The notes under the pieces are model-generated. The model did not search any database, was not told the DNA's origin, and saw only the letters and a program-made list of their open reading frames with translations. From positions 1 through 8,261 of the forward strand of contig JAJYJR010000245.1 in assembly GCA_021789355.1 (NCBI GenBank): a stretch of 8,261 nucleotides of DNA. The letters run 5' to 3'. The position numbers were made by a program, and so were the translations under genes. Shown one piece after another: positions 1 to 5,895 of this stretch. Position 1 is the stretch's first letter, and each line of letters begins with the position of its first letter. The stretch comes from Chloroflexota bacterium. GTDB taxonomy: Bacteria; Chloroflexota; Limnocylindria; Limnocylindrales; CSP1-4.

Positions 1-872
1 CGGAGCGAGGGCAGCGGGCGCAGGACGGCGTGCTCCGTTGCGAGGCGATCGGCCGGGATCGCGGCGATCTCGGAGTGGACCTTGGCGTTCACCTCGGCGC
101 ACCAGGCCCGGGCCGCCTCGTTGGCCTCCTCGAGCGTCGGCCAGCCGCCCGCCGGGATCATCAGGTCGCGCTTGGCGTACCCCACCAGGTGCTCGACCAT
201 GCCCTTGGACTCGGGATCGGCGGCCTCGCAGAAGTCGGGCCGGAAGCCATAGTGGGCGGCGAAGGCGACGTAGCCTGGCGCCGGGACGACGACGTTGGCG
301 ACGACGCCGCCCTTCAAGCAGCCCATCCGGTCGGCGAGCACGACCGCGGGCACGCCGCCCAGCGCCTCGAAGCACTCCGCGAGCAGGCGCAGCGTCGTCG
401 GCTGGTCCTCTCTCGCGGCGAAGCGGACGAACCGGACCCTGGACCAGGCGAGCACGGCACAGAAGACGTGGACGCCGGCCTCCATGCCCCAGTCGATGAC
501 GAGGTGCTCGCCAGGCACCGGCGCCCATGGCCGGTACACGCGGCGCTCGCGGCGATGGGCCGCCCGCGCGGTCGCGACCGCCCGGCGCAGGTTCCGGATC
601 GAGCCCCGGTATCCGGCCGCCTGGCAGAGCGGCAGGAGGCGCTTGGCGCTCATCCGCCCGTCGGTGGCGCGCAGCTTCTCGGCGATGAGGTCGAGGTACG
701 GGTCGGTCGCCTTGGGGCGTTCCGGTCGGTCGACGGTCGGTGGCTGCATGGCCCGCTCGACGACCCGCCGGACCGTCTTGTGGGTGGTCCCGCAGAGCTC
801 CGCGGCAGCCCGGAAGCTGCCCAGCTCCTTGTACGCGGACAGGATGTCCAACTGCTCCCTCGCGGTCTTCAC
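1..872 (-). CDS. istA: IS21-family transposase IstA (3' end missing at window edge)
   Basis: This is the DDE transposase that would work with the IstB ATPase to move the element. I translated the minus strand from a GTG at 872-870, which gives 290 open codons to the edge. Residues 1-40 form a helix-turn-helix (FRAAAELCGTTHKTVRRVVE) that should bind the element's ends. The RNase H-like core follows: first Asp in VIDWG (D127), second Asp in VVLADRM (D181), and the Glu in ESKGMVEHLVGYAKRD (E227), with the SKGxVE wording usual in IstA. The N-terminus looks complete. An in-frame TAG at 975-977 limits any upstream extension, although another GTG exists about 40 bases upstream (912-914). A GAGGG lies upstream of the chosen start. 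No stop or frameshift is seen in the visible part, so the gene may be intact. IstB is not in the window. Confidence 0.9.
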   Translation of the reverse strand, partial: MKTAREQLDILSAYKELGSFRAAAELCGTTHKTVRRVVERAMQPPTVDRPERPKATDPYLDLIAEKLRATDGRMSAKRLLPLCQAAGYRGSIRNLRRAVATARAAHRRERRVYRPWAPVPGEHLVIDWGMEAGVHVFCAVLAWSRVRFVRFAAREDQPTTLRLLAECFEALGGVPAVVLADRMGCLKGGVVANVVVPAPGYVAFAAHYGFRPDFCEAADPESKGMVEHLVGYAKRDLMIPAGGWPTLEEANEAARAWCAEVNAKVHSEIAAIPADRLATEHAVLRPLPSL

Positions 873-931
873 AATGGAGGGTCCCTCGGGGTTGCCGGTG
901 ACGGGGTGGAACACCGTCAATGTGCAATCCC

Positions 932-1012
932 GGGGGACTCCCAGGTGCTGTGGATCAGTCGAGGGTGGGGACTTCTACGTGGCCGCCAGTGGGGACTTTC
1001 TCATGGCCGCGG
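932..1012. repeat. IS21 end repeats (transposase-binding boxes)
   Basis: Two direct repeats of about 23 bases start at 966 and 990. Both begin TGGGGACTT and share TGGCCGC further along, and their starts are 24 bases apart. A weaker third copy begins near 932 (GGGGACTCCCAGGTG). IS21-family ends are known to carry several such repeats, which the transposase binds. Their position, from the terminus inward and upstream of istA, fits that role. The third copy is uncertain. Confidence 0.75.
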
Positions 1013-1310
1013 ACAAGTACAGTCCCATCGGCGCTTCATCTACATCCTCGCCGTTCGTCGCGACCCGGAAGTCAGCGGGGGCCGGCGGGTCCTTCGGCAG
1101 CTCGGTGAGCAGTAAGGCCGCCATCGGCCGACGGTAGAAGGTCGAGAGCTCGCGCTGCGAGGCGAACGTCGGATGCTCTGCTCCGTCCTCCCAGGCCTCG
1201 ACGAGGGCGACATTGACGCTGAGCCGGTCGGCCGCCTCCTGACGCCCGATGCCGACCGACTCGCGCGCCCAGCGCATTACGCGGGGATTGACCGGAACGG
1301 TGACGCTCAT
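975..1310 (-). pseudogene. XRE-HTH / ImmA-IrrE-type protein, truncated by the IS21 insertion
   Basis: The minus-strand frame from ATG at 1310-1308 begins MSVTVPVNPRVMRWARESVG. It then shows an XRE-like helix-turn-helix (RQEAADRLSVNVALVEAWEDG, roughly residues 22-43) followed by a segment with FYRRPMAALLLTELP and PPAPADFR. That order (INPxxLxWARExxG, HTH, YKRPxAxFFLxExP, PPxPxDFR) is the hallmark N-terminus of HTH proteins that continue into an ImmA/IrrE zinc metallopeptidase domain (COG2856). The native part ends at about residue 98-99. The last 12 residues (SAAMRKSPLAAT) come from the IS end, and the stop is a TAG at 977-975. The HExxH peptidase domain is absent, so the gene should be inactive as a protease. 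No clear Shine-Dalgarno is seen. In-frame codons extend upstream to 1574 but do not look like protein of this family. Confidence 0.8.
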
Positions 1311-1354
1311 GGCGCGAAGTATGCGCGGCGGCCGTGGGCCCGACGTCCTGGCCG

Positions 1355-1370
1355 GCGCGGGATCCCGCGC
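1355..1370. repeat. 16-base perfect palindrome (possible operator)
   Basis: The sequence GCGCGGGATCCCGCGC is a perfect dyad with no spacer, centred about 52 bases upstream of the broken HTH gene's ATG. A two-fold symmetric site here could be an operator for an XRE-type dimer. GC-rich DNA produces such palindromes by chance, so the role is inferred. Confidence 0.4.
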
Positions 1371-1396
1371 ATGGGGCGCATCAGAAGTCCTCATCG

Positions 1397-1410
1397 GGCG
1401 GCATGCCGCC
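1397..1410. repeat. 14-base perfect palindrome
   Basis: GGCGGCATGCCGCC is a second uninterrupted dyad, 26 bases beyond the first. Its sequence differs from the first, so the two are not copies of one operator. Function unknown. Confidence 0.35.
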
Positions 1411-1435
1411 GCCTGGGATTCGCGGACTTGGCTCT

Positions 1436-1467
1436 GGTGGCACTCTTCACGGTTCCAGAGTGCAACC
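1436..1467. repeat. Inverted repeat, 11-base arms with one mismatch
   Basis: GGTGGCACTCT (1436-1446) faces AGAGTGCAACC (1457-1467) across a 10-base loop. All pairs match except one G/A. No T-run follows on either strand, so a simple intrinsic terminator is unlikely. It abuts the next hairpin directly. Confidence 0.45.
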
Positions 1468-1494
1468 CGTGCCATGACACCTCCCATGGCACGG
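1467..1494. repeat. Inverted repeat, perfect 10-base arms
   Basis: CCGTGCCATG (1467-1476) faces CATGGCACGG (1485-1494) across the 8-base loop ACACCTCC. No T-tract follows. It could be an operator or an RNA stem. It shares the core GGCAC/GTGCC with the hairpin to its left. Confidence 0.5.
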
Positions 1495-1537
1495 AGGTCC
1501 TGTCTTGGGGCTAAAACGCTGTCGACGCACACCGGCC

Positions 1538-1560
1538 AGTGGCTGCCAACATCAGCCGCT
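1538..1560. repeat. Short hairpin, 8 pairs including one G-U
   Basis: AGTGGCTG (1538-1545) can pair with CAGCCGCT (1553-1560) around a 7-base loop. It is the weakest of the five inverted repeats in this spacer and may be chance. Confidence 0.25.
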
Positions 1561-1662
1561 CCCAGCTGTAACACTCGATCGCATGCTCCACATAGGGACG
1601 GAGCGACGCGACGTTATGCCCCGACGCTGGCCTCGGTGAGGAGAGGGGGACGATGCCTTCCC

Positions 1663-1681
1663 TTGACCATTGACCTATCAT
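1663..1681 (+). promoter_or_regulatory. Possible gntR promoter/operator area
   Basis: Two tandem copies of TTGACC (1663-1668 and 1670-1675) are followed at once by TATCAT (1676-1681), which resembles a -10 box 13 bases before the gntR ATG. No Shine-Dalgarno precedes that ATG, so a leaderless or nearly leaderless transcript starting just after TATCAT is plausible. No good -35 box stands at the right distance. The call is tentative. Confidence 0.3.
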
Positions 1682-1694
1682 CAGACAACCAGAC

Positions 1695-2465
1695 ATGCGA
1701 ATGCGGTCTCTCCCCCCCACGCGTTCGCTCGCCGCCCGTGCGGCGGAGGATCTGCGCACGGCGATCCGGGACGGACTTCTTGGGGTCGAGGGACGCCTCC
1801 CGTCCGAGCCCACGCTGGCCGCAGAGCTCCGGGTGAGCCGGGCGACCCTGCGACATGCGATCTCAATCCTCGAGGAGGAGGGGCTCGTCAGTCGTCGGCA
1901 GGGAACTGGGACCTTCGTCGTCGAGCAAGTACGGCAGCTCCGTAACAACCTCAACGCGAACTTCGGAGTCACCGACTTGATCGAAGCCGCCGGCTGGGAA
2001 CCCGGGACCAGGTCCTTTTCGATATCAGAGACGGTCGCTGATCGCGTGACGGCTGCGCGTCTGGGCGTGCCTCCCCGGAGTCATGTTGTCGAGGTACGCC
2101 GCGTTCGGCTCGCCGACGACCGACCGGTGGCGTTTACAGTCGACGTGACTCCCTCCGTCCTCCTCAAGGACCATGGCCTTGACGTCGAGTCCTTGGAGGG
2201 GCTGCTGGCCGACCGGCAATCCCTCTACCGGGTGCTCGAGGACCGTGGCGTAGTCGTCCACCACGGCGTGGCCACCATCCGTCCTGCGGTCGCGAGCCCG
2301 GAGCAGGCACGGCTGCTAGATCTTGCCGATGGAGCACTGCTGCTGCTCCTCGACCAGGTGGACTACACGGCTGACGGCGAGGCCGTGGTGTTGTCCGAGG
2401 AGTTCCACGTCGCAGACGTGCTCTCCGTCCAGGTCTATCGAAAGGGCCCGGGAGCGCGCGGATAG
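1695..2465 (+). CDS. GntR-family (HutC subfamily) transcriptional regulator
   Basis: This is a predicted 256-residue DNA-binding regulator, the usual size for HutC-type GntR proteins. Residues 12-75 form the winged helix-turn-helix: ARAAEDLRTAIRDGLL, then LPSEPTLAAELRVSRATLRH with the recognition helix near 48-59, then the wing EEGLVSRRQGTGTFV. From about residue 90 to the end it reads as a UTRA effector-binding domain (TDLIEAAGWEPGT, VVEVRRVRLADDRPVAFTVD, FHVADVLSVQVYRK). HutC relatives typically bind a sugar phosphate, amino acid or pathway intermediate. It stands first in the cluster, 119 bases before the permease start, and most likely represses that operon and perhaps itself. The start is uncertain: there is no Shine-Dalgarno, and ATG codons lie at 1695 and 1701. 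The family call is firm; the effector is unknown. Confidence 0.93.
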   Translation: MRMRSLPPTRSLAARAAEDLRTAIRDGLLGVEGRLPSEPTLAAELRVSRATLRHAISILEEEGLVSRRQGTGTFVVEQVRQLRNNLNANFGVTDLIEAAGWEPGTRSFSISETVADRVTAARLGVPPRSHVVEVRRVRLADDRPVAFTVDVTPSVLLKDHGLDVESLEGLLADRQSLYRVLEDRGVVVHHGVATIRPAVASPEQARLLDLADGALLLLLDQVDYTADGEAVVLSEEFHVADVLSVQVYRKGPGARG

Positions 2466-2489
2466 GCGCCACCAGGAGAGGAGGCTCGT

Positions 2490-2503
2490 CTGGACCAATC
2501 CAG
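2490..2503. promoter_or_regulatory. Candidate operator upstream of the permease gene
   Basis: CTGGA-CCAA-TCCAG is a perfect 5-base inverted repeat with a 4-base centre in the 119-base gap between the regulator and the permease. GntR/HutC dimers bind short dyads in such positions, so this is the best operator candidate in the gap. The motif GACCA followed 6-7 bases later by TATC also occurs upstream of gntR (1665-1679 and 2493-2508). The binding role is inferred. Confidence 0.35.
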
Positions 2504-2543
2504 CTATCGAAAGGTCACCCGCACGCCGAACGCTGATGCAGAG

Positions 2544-2561
2544 CCCGCTCCAATCAGCGGG
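2544..2561 (+). repeat. Small hairpin just before the permease ribosome binding site
   Basis: CCCGCT (2544-2549) pairs with AGCGGG (2556-2561) around a 6-base loop, ending 8 bases before the AGGAGG. It could affect translation initiation or be a second small operator. Six pairs alone are weak evidence. Confidence 0.3.
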
Positions 2562-2569
2562 ACATGAGC

Positions 2570-2575
2570 AGGAGG
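2570..2575 (+). promoter_or_regulatory. Strong ribosome binding site that fixes the permease start
   Basis: AGGAGG lies 9 bases before the ATG at 2585. An in-frame ATG at 2564 falls before this site and has no site of its own, so the shorter protein is preferred. Confidence 0.8.
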
Positions 2576-2584
2576 GGTCCAGGA

Positions 2585-4003
2585 ATGAGTGCGCAGGCCC
2601 CGGGTCTGAGGCGCAACGCCATCGGTCTCCCGGAGGTCCTCTTTCAGGGGATCACCCATATCGCTCCCGCTGCAGGGCTGATCTTCACGCTGCCATTCAT
2701 CGCGTCCTACACGGGCGCGGCGATGCCGGTGGCGCTGGTCCTGTCGCTGATCGTCTGCCTGATGATCGCCTCCACAGTCGCTGAGTTTGCCAAGTACCTC
2801 CCCTCGAGCGGGGGCTACTTCACCTTCGTCTCGCGGGGCCTCGGTCCGGTCCTGGGCTTCATCACGGCGTGGAGCTACTTTGCCTACGACCCGCTCGGCG
2901 GCGCGGCCAACCTCGGCATTCTCTCCGGAATCGGTGAGAGCTTCATCCACGAGAAGCTTGCGCTTGACATCCCCTGGTGGATCCTCGCGCTCGTGGGTGT
3001 GGCGATCGTCTGGTCGCTCACCTACTTCGGGATCCGGATGTCGGGTCGCTCGCTCGTCGTGCTCGGGTCGATCGAGCTCGTGATCATGATCGCTCTCGGC
3101 ATCGCGCTCTTCGTCTCGCCCGCCCCGAGCGCGTCGGTAGGAGCGACCCTCAACCCGTCGTCGGCACCGACGGGGGTCCAGGGCATCCTCTACGGAATGG
3201 TCTTCTCGATCCTCGCGATCAGCGGTTTTGAGGCGGTGGCCCCTCTGGCCGAGGAGACTCGCGAGCCGTCCAAGGTCGCCACCAAGGCGATCCTGGGCTC
3301 GCTCTTGATCGTCGGGATCTACTACATCGTGATGGCGGTTGCCGTCGCGGTCGGGTGGGGAACCGACAAGATGGGCGACTTCTCGAGCGCCACGAACCCC
3401 TTCTTCACCCTGGCCGACCGGGTGTTCGGTATCGGCAGCTGGCTCGTCTTCCTTGCCCTGATCAACAGCGCGCTTGCTGTCTCGATCGCCGCGATGAACG
3501 CAGGCACCCGGGTCATGTACGCGATGTCGCGCATCGGCATGTTGCCGGCTTGGCTGGGCGTCATCCATCCCGAGCACCGGACTCCGACCAACGCGATCAA
3601 CTTTCAGACGGTCGTCACCGTCGTCCTGATCATCGGCATCGGCGTCTGGCAGAGCCCGGCGAATGTGTACGGTTGGCTCGGCGCGATCATCACAGTGGGC
3701 ATCATCGTGATGTACTCGCTTGCGAACATCTCGCTCTATCGATTCATGCGAGCCGAGCATCCCGACCACTACAGCCCGTTCCGGCACCTGCTCGTACCGG
3801 CTCTTGGTACCCTGCTGCTTCTGCCGGTCCTGTGGGTCACCTTCTACCCGTTCCCGGCCTACCCGTTCAACCTGGTGCCCTATGTCGTGATCGCCTGGCT
3901 GGTCATCGGTGGGGTCGCGATATGGCGCCTCAAGGCGAGTTCGCCACAGGCGCTCGAACTCGCAAGCAAGAGTTTCGTCGAGGCCGAAGCCCAGCTCGAC
4001 TGA
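2585..4003 (+). CDS. APC-superfamily permease (amino acid/amine type)
   Basis: This is a predicted inner-membrane secondary transporter of 472 residues, with about 12 hydrophobic segments from residue 20 to 450, typical for the amino acid-polyamine-organocation superfamily. The N-terminal segment reads GLPEVLFQGITHIAPAAG, where the family's substrate-binding break in helix 1 lies. The helix 6 signature is SGFEAVAPLAEETREPSK (213-230). The conserved loop after helix 8 is MNAGTRVMYAMSRIGMLP followed by HRTP (about 304-334). Relatives carry amino acids, polyamines or amino-acid conjugates, usually by proton or sodium coupling. It stands between the regulator and a set of sugar enzymes, which is unusual for this family. 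It differs from typical FrlA-like proteins by lacking a GxGIF-type motif in helix 1. The family call is firm; the substrate is unknown and could be amine-bearing. Confidence 0.92.
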   Translation: MSAQAPGLRRNAIGLPEVLFQGITHIAPAAGLIFTLPFIASYTGAAMPVALVLSLIVCLMIASTVAEFAKYLPSSGGYFTFVSRGLGPVLGFITAWSYFAYDPLGGAANLGILSGIGESFIHEKLALDIPWWILALVGVAIVWSLTYFGIRMSGRSLVVLGSIELVIMIALGIALFVSPAPSASVGATLNPSSAPTGVQGILYGMVFSILAISGFEAVAPLAEETREPSKVATKAILGSLLIVGIYYIVMAVAVAVGWGTDKMGDFSSATNPFFTLADRVFGIGSWLVFLALINSALAVSIAAMNAGTRVMYAMSRIGMLPAWLGVIHPEHRTPTNAINFQTVVTVVLIIGIGVWQSPANVYGWLGAIITVGIIVMYSLANISLYRFMRAEHPDHYSPFRHLLVPALGTLLLLPVLWVTFYPFPAYPFNLVPYVVIAWLVIGGVAIWRLKASSPQALELASKSFVEAEAQLD

Positions 4004-4023
4004 CGCCTGTCAGCATGCCCATC

Positions 4024-4061
4024 GCCGGCTCCTAGGCGAGCCCGCCCGTCCGGGAGCCGGC
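4024..4061 (+). repeat. Hairpin between permease and aldolase genes
   Basis: GCCGGCTCC (4024-4032) and GGAGCCGGC (4053-4061) form a perfect 9-pair GC-rich stem with a 20-base loop. It lies in the 90-base gap after the permease stop. No T-run follows, so it is not a classical terminator. It could protect the 3' end of a processed permease mRNA or cause partial termination, which would set different levels for transporter and enzymes. Role inferred. Confidence 0.5.
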
Positions 4062-4082
4062 AACTCGGCCGGCACTCACCCG

Positions 4083-4088
4083 AAGGAG
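4083..4088 (+). promoter_or_regulatory. Ribosome binding site of the aldolase gene
   Basis: AAGGAG lies 5 bases before the ATG at 4094 and supports that start. The same ACCGAAGGAG-like wording precedes the barrel-protein gene at 7453. Confidence 0.75.
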
Positions 4089-4093
4089 ATCCT

Positions 4094-4942
4094 ATGCCCC
4101 GCGCGTCCATCCTGCCCCTTCTTGGGCATGCCCGCCAGCGGCGGTTCATCGTCCCGTCTTTCAACGTGTTCAATCTCGACACAGCGCTCGCGGTCATCGC
4201 CGTCGCGGAGCGCGAGCGATCCCCCCTGGTTGTCGCCGTCGCCGAATCCCACTTCGGCCACACGGACTTCGAGGTGCTTGCCGGGGCCCTTCGCGACCTC
4301 GCGGACCGAGCGACCGTTCCGATCGTGCTTCACCTCGATCATGCCGAGACACTTGACATTATCGCCCGCGCCTTCCGGGCCGGCTTCACGAGCTTCCAGT
4401 TCGACGGCTATGGCCTGCCATTCGAGGAGCGCATGCGGCAGACCCGCTCCGTCGTTGATCTGGCCCACAGCCTGGGCTTCGGCGTCGAGGCCGAGCTCGG
4501 GCATATCACGAAGGTCGGCGTCGACGTGGACCAGCGCGACAACCTCCTGGCTGACCCGGCCGCCGCCGCTGACTTCGTGGCGCGCACGGGTGTTGACGTC
4601 GTCGCAGCCGCGGTCGGCACGGTCCACGGCCTAGCACCCGGGAGCGCGACAGTCGACTTCGAGCGGCTCAGGGCGATCCTCCAAGGCCTGCCCGCGTATG
4701 TCTCGTTGCACGGTGGATCCGGGATGAGCGACGCTGACGTCCGTCGGGCAATCGAGCTCGGGGTCGTCAAGATGAGCTATTTCACGGGCCTAAGCGAGGC
4801 CGCGGCGAAAGCCATCGGCGGCCTCTTCGACCGACCAGCGCTCCCGCGTCTGCCGGACATCGCGGCGGTCGGGCGCGAAGCGTTCGAGGCCAAGGCGGCC
4901 GAGCGCATCGCGGTCTTCGGCTCCGCCGGTCAGGTGGGCTGA
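4094..4942 (+). CDS. Class II ketose-bisphosphate aldolase (GatY/KbaY/FbaA family)
   Basis: This is a predicted zinc-dependent cytoplasmic aldolase of 282 residues, the usual length of tagatose/fructose 1,6-bisphosphate aldolases of this class. They split a ketose bisphosphate into DHAP and an aldehyde phosphate. Visible landmarks: PSFNVFN (21-27); HLDHAET with catalytic Asp82 and zinc ligand His83; FDG with Asp104; VEAELG with Glu134; VGTVHG with zinc ligand His178; SLHGGSGM with zinc ligand His206. The positions nearly match E. coli tagatose-bisphosphate aldolase. Two spots depart from the norm. The usual DGS before LPFEE is DGY (Tyr106). The usual K-x-N-x-x-T phosphate-site motif reads KMSYFT, with Ser228 for Asn. 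The substrate may therefore differ from fructose or tagatose bisphosphate. It starts 90 bases after the permease and is followed 14 bases later by a PfkB kinase, a pairing that fits stepwise phosphorylation then cleavage. Confidence 0.9.
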   Translation: MPRASILPLLGHARQRRFIVPSFNVFNLDTALAVIAVAERERSPLVVAVAESHFGHTDFEVLAGALRDLADRATVPIVLHLDHAETLDIIARAFRAGFTSFQFDGYGLPFEERMRQTRSVVDLAHSLGFGVEAELGHITKVGVDVDQRDNLLADPAAAADFVARTGVDVVAAAVGTVHGLAPGSATVDFERLRAILQGLPAYVSLHGGSGMSDADVRRAIELGVVKMSYFTGLSEAAAKAIGGLFDRPALPRLPDIAAVGREAFEAKAAERIAVFGSAGQVG

Positions 4943-4956
4943 GAGCGATCCCGATC

Positions 4957-5895
4957 GTGTTCGTCTGCGTGACCCCGAACGGCGACCTTGACCTGACGCT
5001 CCGACGGACGGGCGCGTCGATGGAGGTCGAGATCGGGACCGATCTGATCGCTCAGGCTGCCGGCGGCAAGGGCCACAACGTCGCGCGCTTCCTCGTCGCC
5101 CTCGGCCACCAGGCGACGGCACTTGGTTTTGCGGGCGGATGGCCCGGATCGGCGCTAGCAGGGTTGCTGCGGACGGCGGGGGTGAGCGAACGGTTGACGC
5201 CCATCGCCGACCAGACGCGGTTCTTCATCACCGTGACCGACCCGGCGGGTACCCGAGAGTGCTCATATCACCAGGTCGGGCCCGCGGTGACAGCCGATGA
5301 GGCAAGACGGCTGCTGGACGCGATCCGGGCGTCGGCCGAGGACGGGACCATCGTCGTCCTAGGCGGCAGCCTGCCGTCGGGTCTCGCCCCAGACTTCTAC
5401 GCCCGTGCCATCGAGGCGGTCCGGCCAGCTCGCGTCGCGCTCGATTGTGGAGGCCCCCCGCTCCGTCTCGGGCTTGAGGCCGGTCCCTGGCTGGTCAAGG
5501 TGAACCGCGCTGAGCTCGTCGGGGTCGCGGACGGCGGACCTGATGGCCCGCTGACCGACTCCCTTGCCCGGCTGTGTTCTCGGTCGACCGCGCGCAAGTG
5601 GTGGGTGACCGACGGCGCCCGAGGTGCGATCGGCTGGGAGGGTGGTGCCCTGGTCCGCGGCAGGGTACCCGCTTTCGCGGTTCGCAACACGAGCGGGGCA
5701 GGCGATGCGTTCATGGCCGGGCTGCTGCACGCCGACTCCCTCGGGGCGGGACCCCAGGAGGCGATGCGCTGGGCACTCGCGCTCGCATCCGCCGTTTGTG
5801 AGCTGGGGGCCCCCGCGAGCCCCCCGCCGGAGCGCGTCGCGCACTTCCGAACCATCGCGGTGATCGAAGAGGATCAAGGTTGGGCAGCGAGATGA
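4957..5895 (+). CDS. PfkB-family sugar/sugar-phosphate kinase (1-phosphofructokinase/tagatose-6-phosphate kinase type)
   Basis: This is a predicted 312-residue ATP-dependent kinase of the ribokinase fold, of the length and layout of FruK/LacC proteins that turn a ketose monophosphate into the 1,6-bisphosphate. Evidence: a start of the form TPNGDLDLTL (compare the usual NPxxD, Asp12 kept); the substrate loop AAGGKGHNVARFLVALG (35-51); VVLGGSLPSG in the middle; NRAEL; and the C-terminal signature NTSGAGDAF (244-252), with Asp250 the expected catalytic base. His40 replaces the more common Ile in GGKGxN. The GTG at 4957 is chosen because it puts the first beta strand (VFVCVTP) at the right place. 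Only a weak GAGAG precedes it, so translation is probably coupled to the aldolase, whose stop is 14 bases upstream. The stop overlaps the next gene's start. The product probably feeds the aldolase. Exact substrate unknown. Confidence 0.88.
   Translation: MFVCVTPNGDLDLTLRRTGASMEVEIGTDLIAQAAGGKGHNVARFLVALGHQATALGFAGGWPGSALAGLLRTAGVSERLTPIADQTRFFITVTDPAGTRECSYHQVGPAVTADEARRLLDAIRASAEDGTIVVLGGSLPSGLAPDFYARAIEAVRPARVALDCGGPPLRLGLEAGPWLVKVNRAELVGVADGGPDGPLTDSLARLCSRSTARKWWVTDGARGAIGWEGGALVRGRVPAFAVRNTSGAGDAFMAGLLHADSLGAGPQEAMRWALALASAVCELGAPASPPPERVAHFRTIAVIEEDQGWAAR
5892..5895 (+). other. ATGA start/stop overlap between PfkB and FGGY kinase genes
   Basis: The bases ATGA hold the start ATG of the FGGY gene and the stop TGA of the PfkB gene. 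This is a classic sign of translational coupling and of a shared mRNA. Confidence 0.8.

Larger units (their letters stand above)
1..1015 (-). mobile_element. IS21-family insertion sequence, istA end (partial)
   Basis: Seen: a minus-strand IS21-type transposase gene lies inside an end region with repeated TGGGGACTT boxes. The outer end on the minus strand reads TGTCCGCGGCCATGAGAAAG, and I place the terminus at about 1015 because IS21 elements usually begin with TG. The flanking minus-strand gene also loses its family character at this point. The rest of the element (end of istA, the istB ATPase gene, the other terminus) lies beyond the left edge. The target duplication therefore cannot be checked, and the terminus could be off by a few bases. 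Confidence 0.8.
1311..1694. other. 384-base region without a convincing gene, rich in inverted repeats
   Basis: This is the divergent spacer between the broken HTH gene (minus) and the GntR regulator (plus). Several frames are open, as expected at this GC content, but none gives a recognisable protein or has a good ribosome binding site. It contains perfect palindromes at 1355-1370 and 1397-1410 and hairpins at 1436-1467, 1467-1494 and 1538-1560. Its right end must carry the gntR promoter. It could also have held the promoter and operator of the HTH gene. I see no tRNA, rRNA or CRISPR. Confidence 0.6.

Noticed and set aside
30..1115. Long plus-strand open frame of 361 codons opposite the transposase gene
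   Set aside because: Its translation is Arg/Gly/Asp-rich and matches no family, while the opposite strand gives a clear IS21 transposase. It is a high-GC shadow.
1467..1494. The 10-pair hairpin as an intrinsic terminator
   Set aside because: No run of T follows on either strand, and neither neighbouring gene ends there.
1311..1574. Upstream in-frame extension of the HTH remnant to an ATG at 1574
   Set aside because: The added 88 residues look like non-coding GC-rich translation. Family proteins start close to the VNPRVMRWAR motif, so the ATG at 1310 is preferred.
1173..1836. Plus-strand open frames across the spacer between the HTH remnant and gntR
   Set aside because: They run antisense to the HTH remnant and then into gntR out of frame. 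They show no family features and no Shine-Dalgarno.
2504..3787. Minus-strand open frame of 427 codons antisense to the permease
   Set aside because: The protein is almost all Arg, Asp, Glu and His, the expected antisense of a GC-rich membrane gene. The plus strand encodes a clear 12-segment permease with a strong ribosome binding site.
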